NCBI RefSeq assembly: GCF_020085105.1 | Contig: NC_058063.1 | Span: 9,870,651 to 9,934,650, forward strand | DNA length: 64,000 nt | Source: Siniperca chuatsi | Taxonomy: Eukaryota; Chordata; Actinopteri; Centrarchiformes; Sinipercidae | Direction of reading: 5' to 3' | Part shown: one piece after another, positions 1 to 10,700 of the stretch | Layout: every line of letters begins with the position of its first letter | Position numbering within the stretch: position 1 is the stretch's first letter | Made by a program: the position numbers and the translations under genes | Notes under the pieces: model-generated | What the model saw: the letters and a program-made list of their open reading frames with translations, nothing else | What the model was told of the DNA's origin: nothing | Databases searched by the model: none

Positions 1-581
1 TCTTGGTTCATATGTTTTTAGAGAAATGAGACGTCCTTTCCTCTGAAAGCGTCACATGAAGCAACGTCTGCTTCTGATAACGGCGGCAGCAGACTTTTGA
101 TGATGGAGTCTGCGTCTGCACATGTGCTCTGTGCTAAAAAGGCACAAACTCTGAACTCACAAATTTTCAACCTCCTGCTAGAAAAAGTACATTGGAATGC
201 CGCTCAAGTCGGAGTTCCTACTTGTGAACTCAGAGCAAATTCATCTACCTGACTTCATGAAGAAGCAGTTGGCTGACGTCACACAACAATGGCAGCACTC
301 ATGGAAGCGCACATTGGACATTGACCTTAATTGTATCAATAATAAAAGTTAATGGGGGAAATAACTGATGAAAAGAGAATCTTTCTTATAAATTAAGTTT
401 CTGGTCCTTCTGTTGTTCAGACCAACAATTAACACAGATTTCTAACTAGACTGTGAATCAGAAAACAAATCAAATTTAAAACTTGGGAGTTTAATCTATT
501 ATCTGTCTTCACCCCGATATGAAACTGCAGGCTGCAGCGTCCAATCAATAACTGACATTCAATAAGGTCGGCCATTCAACC

Positions 582-713
582 TGGAGGCGACTGTGGCTTA
601 GTGGTAGAGCGGGTCGTCAGGCTTTTCCCCGTAAATGATTTACTTTCCTTGAGCTGATGGCACCTGTGTGAATGTGATATGTAGTTGAAGTGCTATATAA
701 GTACAGTCCATTA
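582..713 (+). repeat. tRNA-derived SINE remnant (internally deleted)
   Basis: The 5' part has a tRNA A-box-like stretch (TGGCTTAGTGGTAGAGC at about 594-610) followed by GGGTCGTC. The 3' part ends in the tail AAGTGCTATATAAGTACAGT, typical of fish tRNA-SINEs. The B-box region expected between them is missing, so this is an inactive, internally deleted copy. The family is assigned from memory of teleost SINEs, not from a search. Confidence 0.6.
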
Positions 714-1204
714 AGATCTCTGTGAAGGCTCCTCAGAGATCTGTCGTTCAACCTGGAACCCTTAGCCCAGATAACTCTGCCCACAATTGGCTAATACTCA
801 TTGGTTAAGAGTAAGGCCAGTCAGAGGCAGAGCAGGGGGCATGACTTGACGCAAAGTTCGGCCATATTCAATCTGAAAAGGTTTTGCTATGTTTTGTCGG
901 GCCGAGTAAGAGTTGTTAAAAATCTGGTGGGGGAAAAAATAAGAAAAAATAACTCTCCGCCCAAAAAATTAACTCCCCTCTTTAGAGATGAGCCAAGGGC
1001 CGTAGCAGCTCTCCACTAACTGCAAGACCCAGGGCATCATGGGAAACGCCCGGCTGTCGCCTGATCAAAGAGCTGATTGGCTCTTAGCTTTGACCACACC
1101 AATATTTTGTAGAAAATCCTAATTTTCTGTGTAATATTTGACGCTAAATTGTAGGCTTGTCTCATGTTGTGCAATGACGATTTAATCTGTTAACAAACAC
1201 ATCT

Positions 1205-1320
1205 TGTGTGGTTAAAAATATTAATAATAAAATGTTTATATAGCACTTATTATAATGAGCAATTGCAAAGTGCTTTTCAAGGCAGACATAAAAAGAACAA
1301 AGGATAGAATACAATGTCAG
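1205..1320. repeat. Short interspersed repeat fragment
   Basis: The segment has the form 'ataataaaatgtttatatagcac ... gcaaagtgctttt', a motif combination seen very often in fish genomes as the end of SINE-like or non-autonomous elements. No terminal repeats or target duplication could be defined. Confidence 0.35.
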
Positions 1321-2559
1321 ATACACACACATTTCATATAATTACAAACAAATAAATATAATAAAAAAGCCTATTACAACTTGATGACAATGTTTGTCAG
1401 CCAGAGAAGTGGAATATGTTTAAGTCCAAGAATTCCATAGGTAGATAACTATTGTGAAGCTACAGAAAACCTATTAAAATAATAACACAATTGTTTGGAA
1501 CTGAGTCTAATTATGTCTTTCACTGAAGGACGCTTAATTGACATCATAATTGTTGCTTTTCCTCCCACTGTGTAGCCTGTGTATGTAGCTGTGAGAATGT
1601 TTGGACTGTTGATTCAGTAGTTCAATTTCTTAAATTTAGGGTTGTTTGATTTTTAAATGACAGTGCCTTTACATAAACATTCTATGTAGGCTTTACTTAT
1701 TCAATAATATGACTTCCAAAGGGCTAAAATCTGCCCAATAGTTCTCTGATTCTCATCGATAAACAAATAAAAGTTATGATAGACAAACTTAGACCACTGT
1801 GAAAAGTAGCCTTAAAATGTCACTAAAAAGCAATTCCCCAGAATTTATAAACAATACAAACAATAATTATATGCTGATATTTCTTTTTTTAAGAGAGTTC
1901 TGTGGTTCTTTAAGACACATAAGTCTTAAGAATAAACAGACTATTCACATACTATTACGTTCCACTGCTTGCTGATATTATGCACCTATAGCCACCCTGA
2001 AAACCAGTTTTCAACTAACCAAGCCTTCTTGACAAAGCATTTTTACAGTTAAATAAAGAAAATCAAAAAGAATACCATGCCACTAAATTTGACAAACTTA
2101 TCTTAAAACAAAGTCAATTTACTAGCTTGTTCTAGATCTTTCAGTGCATCTCACAATCGTAATCAGCAGATGGAGTTTGCTCAGATTCAAAATTAATTTC
2201 ACAATCAGCTAATAAAGCCAGCTCCCAGAAACTGAGCTATCTCTGATGCAGACCTTATCTATTAGTCAGTATGATTTTATTGGGGCTAAATTACATTATC
2301 CAATTTTTAACATAACTTAAATGATTAAATGTATTTTGCTGGTAACTTAATGTACATAGCACTAATAGTTATGAGTTATAATTCCAACATTTTAAACCCT
2401 TTGAAGCAAAAAGTGATTAATACGATTTCTGGTCAGTCGACTGCTAGTCGTTTCATTATTAGCAAACTGTTTAGCAGCTTACATGACGAAGAAAAATCAA
2501 AACAGAATGCATCTGTCATTAAGTCTACTGTAAGACAGCACACAATGTAATCATGTGGT

Positions 2560-5260
2560 CATGGGTGTCATTCACAACTAGATGACTGTCAAAGATTTGT
2601 AAGCTGGGTGTTCATTACTTTGTAATAAAATGTTTCTTTTCGTTTGCAGTGCCAATGATGCAGAGTCAAAAAAGCAGTCAGAGACAATCATGAGCAAAGC
2701 CCATGTAAGTTATTAGCATGTCCCATAGCAAGGCTTTAGTGATACTGGGAAACAAGACTGGACTACAAATCATTATTGCTAGACTAGGAATATTAAATTC
2801 AACAAGGTTTTGCATAAGTGATCTGATGGCTGTGGTTTCTTCTGACGTTGCAGTTTAAAGGTAAGACCCTAAAATTAAAAACACATTAAGGATGATCACT
2901 TCTATTATTGAGAATTTGATTAGATTTTACTGCTGATATAGTTTTACTGCCATCGTTGTTTTTATTGTAATAAAATTTAGGATTTTTTGCATTATGGTAT
3001 TGCTATTATGTAATAATATTTTACCTTCTCCTAAAAAGATAATTTTGTGAAGGGTAAAGATAAGACAGAATGGGTGTAATGAACTGATAATTATGTCCTA
3101 TGTAGTTTTAAATTAAAAGCTGGGTCAAGAAGTGTTTGTAACCCTTTTAGTTTTTTAGTTTCCTTGTCATATTACCTGTCCTCGTGGCTTCTCATGCTGT
3201 TAGAGGTACTACAATTTCAGAAAGACTCTGGATCAAGAATGTGGACAGTTGTACAAGGCAACTGGTATTGTCCTGAGGTTTATATTACAGGTTTGTAATA
3301 TAATTTGAGCTGTATGAATCTATAGATGCTGCCATCAGTTTAAAATGTGATAATGGCTTTATACCCCTGAAAATATATACCAACTAGTTATATACACATA
3401 ATTAGTTTTGTTTTATTCTCTTTTGGGGAAACTGAGTGTGTAACAGGTGTGGTTGCCACTTACCTCATGTCCTCTTACTCTGCGGTAATGTACAGTATGT
3501 TGCCTTATCAGCACTGGGGCTCTGTGATCTGATGGGCCCACAGTGCCTCCCTCTGGCTGTGATAAAGTATCACACCTCTTTGCTTTTTCCATACAGGGAA
3601 TGTCTTGAAAGCACAAACCTTTAATTATCGTATCTGAGACCCCAGCCCTTAGAGTGTAGCTAAGTGGAAAATGTTGCTGTAGGTGCTATAGACTATATTG
3701 CGTACAGTAAAAAATGAAGAAGTGGTTTGTTGTTTTAGAAGGTGAAGTATTTAGGACTGGATATAACTAATGCCTTTTTAGACAAACATATAATGAAAAA
3801 TCCCCATTCACCAGTAGATAACCTTTTAGTTCGGATGAACTATAAGTGACAAAGCAGATAGAAGCTCTTTTTATCCATTTAGTTGAAAGGACCTGTGTTT
3901 AGGTGATGTCAGGGAAGTTAAACCTACTTAAGTTTGAAAAAATAACCACAGTCGCTGGACTACTGATGTAATTAAACTTTTTTTAGTCAGTGGACTCAAA
4001 TAAATACATTTGATAAGAGGACATCATTTGTTTGTCCAAAAGTTAAGGAAACAAAATGTTTATGTAAATATATCCACTTAAGTTGAGAGGCTATTTCAGT
4101 CTGTCTTTCTGTTCTTTGAAAATACTGAATGTTGACTTACAAGCTACAAAATGTACATAAAACAAGGACTGCAATGCCACTACCTGTTTGTCACACAAAA
4201 GTCTGAACTGATCTTTGCACTTACTTTAAGAAAAATAAAATGTTACTGCAGCTTACAAGAGCATGACAGGCAGAAAGGTGTTTGCCAAATTCTTTTTCGA
4301 TAAACAAACTCAGAAGTCTAAAAGTGCATCTACTCATTAAGTGAATGGTAATGCAAATAAAAAAGAACATAATGGAATATGCAAGCTTTACAAGATGCAG
4401 ATTCTTTTGTATGATTTAGTTTTTAAGCATATTGAATGTTACTCTCAAAATATACTGTAGATTTAATCAGTTGTGTATCAAAATAAATGTGTAAAAGTAT
4501 GATTGTAAGATGTGTTTTATCATTCATTGATCATTAGGATTATGGCACTGGCAATATCAGTCACAGTTCATTTTCTTCTCTAAGAATCACTGATTACTTT
4601 GTTATGGTGAAAAGTCGCAATATTTATCTTACTGTCGTTGCAAAGGACATTGGGATCTTAAAGCTGCAACAATCTATTTATGTTGGTGTATCAAATGAGT
4701 ATGTAAATGTGAAAGGATGAACCCAATGTAAATGATCAAATAACTCAGCAATCCCTCTCAGTTCTATGAAACGTTTTAGCATCTTTCAGTTCTTTGTTTT
4801 GGTTTTACGGGCCGCAACTTTACTGTTTTGATTCAGTCTCACCGCTCTCATCAACTTTGTTTCCAGCTGCAGCAAGTGGATGTTTTCAGTGAAAAAGCTC
4901 TGAAAAGCCACTGCACACCTTCTCATCACCAAACTGCAGATTTTTATCAATACATACAATATGATGTCACTGTACTGTAATTCAAGACAAGGGTTCATAT
5001 GAAGCCCCAGCTCACAGTTTAATACAGTTTCAAGGAAATTAACTACAAAGAGCTTTGTTCTTTACTAACTTATATTTGACAGGTGTTCAGTTCTAGCATA
5101 AATAAAGAGATTAGATTACTTTTTTTTTTATTAACCGAATAAACTGAGTTGGTGACTCCGTTTCTTTAGTCTTTAATAGGCTTCCTAGCCTGAGAAGCAA
5201 AACTGGGGCGGAAAAAAATGTAATTAAGCTTATAGCTGTGAGCTTACAGTGATAACTGAT
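2560..5260 (+). pseudogene. 3'-end remnant of an ankyrin-kinase-KEN unit (unit 0)
   Basis: This is a third, decayed copy of the tandem unit, with only its 3' part preserved. Positions 2580-2650 match the end of the last intron of copy A, including the acceptor TTTGCAG at about 2645-2651. The following pseudo-exon starts TGCCAATGATGCAGA, like TGCCGACGACGCAGA in copy A, but jumps after a few codons to sequence matching the copy A 3' UTR (AAGCAGTCAGAGA), so most of the last coding exon is deleted. Further matches to the 3' flank of copy A lie at 2690-2960, 4080-4300 and 4336-4530, including the shared AATAAA at 4482-4487. The segment at 5041-5120 matches 17085-17160, the flank leading into unit B. 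No open reading frame survives. Confidence 0.75.
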
Positions 5261-5279
5261 CAACATTGTTATCAACTCA

Positions 5280-6906
5280 TTCGGACTATGGTGACTGGAC
5301 CGTCAGAGAACATTGTTCAGAGAGACTTTAGTAAGTAAATCAGCCTGAAACAACATAAGTGAAGGGGGCATGCCCCTCCATGTCCTGTGGAAACCCAACC
5401 TATTTCTCCCAACAAGTCTCTTCAAGTCTCCAATCTGTAGATGTAAATGGAGGAGCAAGGGCAAGAGAGAGAGGCCCTGTTTACACCTGGCATTAACATG
5501 CGTCTTGGGTGATCCGATCACAAGTGGACATCTCCAAGTACGTCAGTTCACAGAATGTGTCTCCACGTGCGTTTCGAGGGACCACTTGTGATCGGATCTC
5601 ACTGCCCTGCTCTATATGCAAATAAACACGTACATCATTTCCGTTTGCAAAGACCAAATGCGTTGTTGTTTTTAACCTGAATTTGATGAATTTACTGTTT
5701 ATCAGACCACAAATTAGACAAAAATTGGGTGGGGGAAACGATAGACGCCGCCGGAGCGGAGTGTTTTGGGGACCTTGCCTCACTGATTACTGTACAAAAA
5801 CACAACTTTATAACTGTATTCACTGATTTTGGTGAAAATAGATCATATTTTATGGAGAAAATATTTTCTGGTTTTCCCTCTGATGTCCCCCCAGCTGCTC
5901 TGCCTCAACAACTTACAGAGTTTCCTGATGGACAGATAGCTTTAATTGTTGCATCAGACAGCGTGTTTCGTGTGTACTCTATCCATAATAATCCATTTTG
6001 CCTGTTGTTGTGAGAAGGGTCCAACTGCAGTCCTCCCTCCTAAGGCCACTAGTTCTGTGAGCCAATGGAGTTTGAGCATGCGTAGTAGAGTTCCATTGCA
6101 TGAAGTAGGCTACGTAAACTTTCACTTATTTCACCTCAGCAGTCCACCAAAATCTGTTTCTGAACAAATTTGAGATGAGAAATAAGCATTCCAGTTGCAG
6201 AATCTTCACTCTACAGATCTACAAGGCCTAATTTAAAAGTTTGTTCCAACTTTCATAAGGCAATGGCACTACTGCACTGCCGGTTACCACCGCTTTTCTA
6301 GCCTATTAGCTTACTACTATAATTTCCCATAGAGGTTAGCGAGTTAGCTAACATTAGCTTGCAGTTCACTGCATGCAACCTGTGGTAGCTCATTAGCCGC
6401 CAGTGTCTAGCTTTCCAACAAATGCTGTTCTAATAAACTTACAACGTGTGAGGGCCTGAGGAGTGAGAACTGAGGAGGGAGGTCTGAGGTGCTGCAGTTG
6501 GACCCTCTTGGTTGTTGTGGCTTTTTCTTGTTGTTTTGCACTTTAATATGATTCTGTTGGTGCACGAATGAGTACGTACTTCTGCTTACACAGGGGACAT
6601 TAGCTGAGTAGGCAGGACACATTTGTGATACCCTGCTAAAAGAATGTGGCTATATGCTTCCCAGACCACCTCCAAATGTTGTCTGAGCAATCGGCTCTCA
6701 ATGCGTCCTCAGTGCATCTTGGGTGCATTCATATCTGTACTTAGAGCTATTGTGATCCGATCACCCAGGACGTATGTTAATGCCAGGTGTAAACGGGGCC
6801 AGAGAGAGAGACAGAGGCAGAGAAAGAGAGTAAAAGTATCAGACAGACAGAAATCTAGCTAGAATAGCTAGAATTCATACTACAGCGGACACCCCACGTC
6901 AACATT
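5280..6906 (+). promoter_or_regulatory. Distal copy of promoter and non-coding first exon of gene A, split by a transposon
   Basis: Positions 5280-5472 align with the copy B promoter region (17585-17760): a shared 'ctatggtg.ctgg' stretch, then 'gtcagagaaca.tgttcagagaga', then 'tgtggaaac'. Positions 6801-6906 align with the B first exon and end in ACATT|GTAAGT, with the donor at 6907. The 5473-6800 transposon separates the two halves. Together with the intact proximal version at 7013-7200, this gives gene A two tandem promoter/first-exon modules. Whether the interrupted module is used is unknown. Confidence 0.6.
5473..6800. mobile_element. Non-autonomous DNA transposon with ~48-bp terminal inverted repeats
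   Basis: The left end GGCCCTGTTTACACCTGGCA and the right end, read on the minus strand, GGCCCCGTTTACACCTGGCA are near-perfect inverted repeats. They continue through TTAACAT.CGTC.TGGGTGATCGGATCACA for roughly 48 bp. A second inverted pair lies inside the left end (CCGATCACAAGTGG at 5513-5526 against CCACTTGTGATCGG at about 5581-5594). Both flanks are (AG)n, which hides the target duplication. The short open frames inside (for example 5729-6013) have no recognisable transposase. A hAT-type origin is plausible from the ends but not shown. The element sits between promoter and first exon of the distal module of gene A. Confidence 0.85.
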
Positions 6907-7012
6907 GTAAGTTCATTTTTCTGCAATGCTCTAACATTTACCTTAAAATTATATTGTAAAATAATCAGTGTGCTCGCTTAAGAGAAGCACTCTCATGTAG
7001 ACCTCATGTAAA

Positions 7013-7200
7013 AGTGAACGTGGCACATCCCCTGTGGAAACGCCCCAAGAGATCTCTTCCTGACTTGTTCAACCTGTCCCTGTAAATAGGAAGAGCAACA
7101 GAGAGACAGAGACAGACAGAAATACAGGAAAAGCACAGCAAGATGAGTTTTTATAGCTAAAGGCTAATTCTTACTACAGCGGACATCCCACTTCGACATT
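7013..7200 (+). promoter_or_regulatory. Proximal promoter segment and non-coding first exon of gene A
   Basis: This segment is almost identical to 17664-17849 upstream of gene B, across GTGGCACATCCCCTGTGGAA and the (GA)-rich stretch to the end of the exon. It ends CGACATT|GTAAGT, with a strong donor at 7201-7206. The acceptor for the coding exon is TTTTTCACAG ending at 7765. The transcription start was not determined; it probably lies in 7020-7120. The IRF-like decamer found in unit B is altered here (AAGTGAACGT at about 7012-7021). Confidence 0.6.
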
Positions 7201-7783
7201 GTAAGTTAATTTTCCTGCAATCCTCTAACATTTACCTTAAAATTATATTGTAAAATAATCAGTGTGCTCACTTAAGAGAAGCACTCTCATGTAGACCTAC
7301 TCTTATTCATAATTCACGCTTATGGTTATTTGATGACATCATAATGAACATTTACTTACAAACACAATATTTCATCCTTGTACCTACTACAACCATTTTC
7401 TACTTATTTATAGAGATCTCAGGAATGTGTACATTAATGGATGACTTCTGGTTTCCAGCCTGAATGAGGAAGTTCAGAGTCAAGGTGTCACTGTCCAAAT
7501 TAAATGACTACTAAATCTGTTGCCACTTTTCTCAGCAAGTACAGTAAATATAGGAGAGATTTAAAATTGTAGAATATAATCAATTTGCATACATGTCGGT
7601 ACTTGGCTGAGGGGTTTGTGAATCATAGACTTGGTGATCAATGTCACCTCTTGTGCTGTACTGTATGTAGCCATGTAGATGGTTTCTGATCGAGTTGCCA
7701 AGGCTGCTTGTCTTAAGTTTAAAATGGCACCAAATGTTAATATCATAATTTTGTCTTTTTCACAGTTACTCAGAAGCAAAGAA

Positions 7784-10700
7784 ATGAGTATCTTCACACA
7801 GGTACAAGTAGTTCCCTCCCCAAGAGAAACACATCCCATAATACAGTGTATAACTGACAACAACCTCAAGAAGCTCAAAAAATTACTGAGGAACAACAAC
7901 AACATTAACGCACTTTACCCGTGCAGAGAGTTGAAGGACTATATAACCCCACTGATTGCTGCTGTTGTAAATCACAAGAGGGATATTTGTACTTACCTAC
8001 TGCAACAGGGTGCAGACCCAAACAATCCTTCCCAAACTCGCTTTACGCCTTTGCATTATGTCTCACTATCCAAAGCACCAGTTATTTTTGTGGAGAAACT
8101 GCTTGAAGCGAAAGCTAATCCAGATGGATGGAGTTCCATTGGACTACAACAGCGATTCATGCCGCTGCAAACTGCTGCCATCAATGACAGGGATGATGTC
8201 TTGAAAGTGCTAATGTCTGCTGGCGCACAGGTCACATTGTTACCTATCACTGATCTTGAATATATTACTCACAATGAAACAATATCTCAGATGATTCATA
8301 AGCTTGCAACGAAAGGAGATGAATTATGCTCCAAAATCAGATATTTCCTCGATATGGAAACTGCTGTGCGACGGAAACCATCTGAAGAAGTGTTCAAAAC
8401 CTTTAACAGTCACATGCTGCTGGAGCATCCTCAGACCCATCTGACCATGATTGAAACACTTTTTAATGTAACTGGACCAGATGCAGAAAGATACCGCCAG
8501 GGAAGCATCAAATGGCTGAAGGATACTGAAAATCTGAACTCCTACATTGCAGGTGCAGTCAGTCGCTTTCCAAACATCCCTAAGAGAAATGTAATGAGTG
8601 CAATTGATAGTTTACATGCAGTTTTCTGCACAATGGAAGACATATCAAATGAGCAAGCACAAGCTATAATCCACCAACTACTGAAACAGCTTAGCTCAAA
8701 AGAGAGACCTGATATATGGGAAGCTGTTCTGCAAACACTATACGTGATAACACAGAAAACCAAAGGTACAAATGGCTGGGATCCCAACTTTGTTAAGAAA
8801 TTATGCAAAACTGTTGCTCCTTTTTTGAAGGACCAACACTCCTCTGACATTAGAGTCTTCACATACAGCATATTTGCAAACTTGCTTTCAGTTGAACATG
8901 CTGTTAACATCTTTACATCAGTGGGGATAACTTCAGTGCCCGAGGACATACTGACATCTGCAGATATGAAGATGAATGACAAGCTGAAAGAACTCCTCAG
9001 ACAACTGAAAAGCCATTTCAGCACACCAAACTCGGGCCGTGAGGACCGTACAGCCTTACCTGAATCAAAGAAAAAGAAGAAAAAGAAGAAGAAAAAGAAG
9101 AAGGAAAAGTCAGAAAAGCAAGACGACCCAAATGATGAAGTTTGCACTACTGCAAATGATCTAACAGCAGTTCCTATTGTGGAGTCAAATTCAAATGTGA
9201 AGCCATTCCACTTCAACACCACTATATCATCATCAACACACAAATGGCTACAAATCAGCAAGAGGTGGAGAGAAAAGTTAGAGAAGCTTGTTCGCACTGA
9301 TGAAAGTAATGTAACCAGGGTTGGAAGCCTGATTTATGTGAATGATGCAGAATTCCGCATAGCGAAGGGAAGTGATGGTACTGAAGTCTTCTTGGGGCTG
9401 AGAGATGATGGCACTGAAGTTGCTATTAAAAGAATGTCTAAATGCAACTATCAGGAGCTGAAGATTGAGGAAGAATTTCTGCGACTTCCAGAGCTTGATC
9501 ATCCATCTATTGTACGATACGTTGACTTCGCAGAGGACGAGAACTTTGGATACCTTGGTCTTCAACTTTGTGAATACACACTGGAAGAATACATCAGAAA
9601 TAATGATGGCGATCCACTTGTCTATCAGGTCCTCAACAGTTTAAAGGTGCTTCACTGTCAAAATCCTCCAATTCTCCACCGGGATCTCAAACCACAGAAT
9701 GTTTTGATCGGTAAGAGTAAAAATCTATATAAATATGTAATTCACCATCTTAAGTTCAAAGTATACAAAAATAATTGTTTTCAATATATGATTTTGTTTA
9801 CGGAATCAATCAACATCACTGGTCCTGCAGATGTCACCGGGAGGGCAAGATTAGCTGATTTTGGAATAAGTAGACGGTTATGCAGGGGACAAACAACTTT
9901 GCTCACAGGCAGTGCAGGAACAAAATGCTGGATGGCCAAGGAGACTTTAGATTTAAAAGCTAAAACACGATACAAGTGGAGCACTGACATACAGGTCAGT
10001 TTCTGCTACACAAATTTTCTTATTGAATAGGTGAAAAATCATTCAGTAACTAAACTGCTATGCTAACTTTTAAGGTGGCAGGGATGTTGATTTATTATAT
10101 CCTCTCTGGAGGACACCATCCTTTTGGCGACATACCCTTTGAATGTGAGTACAACATTCATAAAGGGATCTACAAGTTGGATGATGTTCAAGATGTGGTG
10201 GCAAAGGATCTCATTGAGTGGATGATCGATAAAGAACCAAAGAACAGACCTAAAGTGGAAGAATGCTTGAATCATCCCTTCTTCTGGACCACTGACAGGT
10301 AGAATCATGGCCAATTAATTCAGATTAATTCAACTGATTTGCTATTATTTCTGTTTTGTAGCTAGCACAGCGTTAACAAGGGTTAAAGCCTCTGTGAGGC
10401 TGCTCTCAAAGGAAGGGTGGTGCTAAATGCTAACATTGCATGCAAACATGCGAAATAAACAAACTGTCCATAATGACAATGCTAACATGCTGATGCTAAG
10501 CAGGTATAATGTTTACCATGGTCACCATCTTAGTTTAGCATGATAGCATGCTAATAGTTGCTAATTAGTACTAAACACAAACTACAGCTAGGATGATGGG
10601 AGGACCAAGTATTGGAAAAGCTGAAAATTTGACTTGATGGCACTAGATGAAAAAGTCAGGGTCATTGGAGTCGTTACAGAATTTCTTGGCAATCCATCAA

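Larger units (their letters stand above)
1..2559. other. AT-rich flank without a recognisable gene
   Basis: No convincing exon was found on either strand; the few open frames are under 75 codons and have no recognisable similarity. The stretch contains a SINE remnant and a second short repeat (listed separately). Because the following segment is the 3' end of a decayed tandem unit, the body of that unit might have been expected here, but I could not align any ankyrin, kinase or KEN exon to it. It was probably deleted or replaced. Confidence 0.5.

Noticed and set aside
2329..2550. 73-codon open frame upstream of the unit 0 remnant
   Set aside because: No similarity to any KEN-gene exon, no suitable splice sites, AT-rich composition.
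4786..4998. 70-codon minus-strand open frame in the unit 0 flank
   Set aside because: No recognisable domain; the surrounding sequence resembles dispersed fish repeat sequence and is absent from units A and B.
5493..6173. Overlapping open frames inside the 5473-6800 element
   Set aside because: No transposase motif or other similarity; overlapping frames on both strands fit a non-coding, non-autonomous element.
7679..7783. 35-codon upstream extension of the copy A open frame
   Set aside because: It lies in the intron before a good TTTTTCACAG acceptor (ending 7765), and copy B has no matching extension; the ATG at 7784 is shared by both copies.
8542..9297. 251-codon minus-strand open frame with a poly-Phe run
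   Set aside because: It is the antisense shadow of the lysine-rich coding exon of copy A; the Phe run is the complement of the lysine codons. The same shadow occurs in copy B.
9711..10030. Read-through of copy A exon 2 into the following intron and beyond
   Set aside because: The frame stays open by chance across a short intron. The GTAAGA donor and CTGCAG acceptor restore the kinase DFG region in the same form as copy B, where the intron contains a stop.
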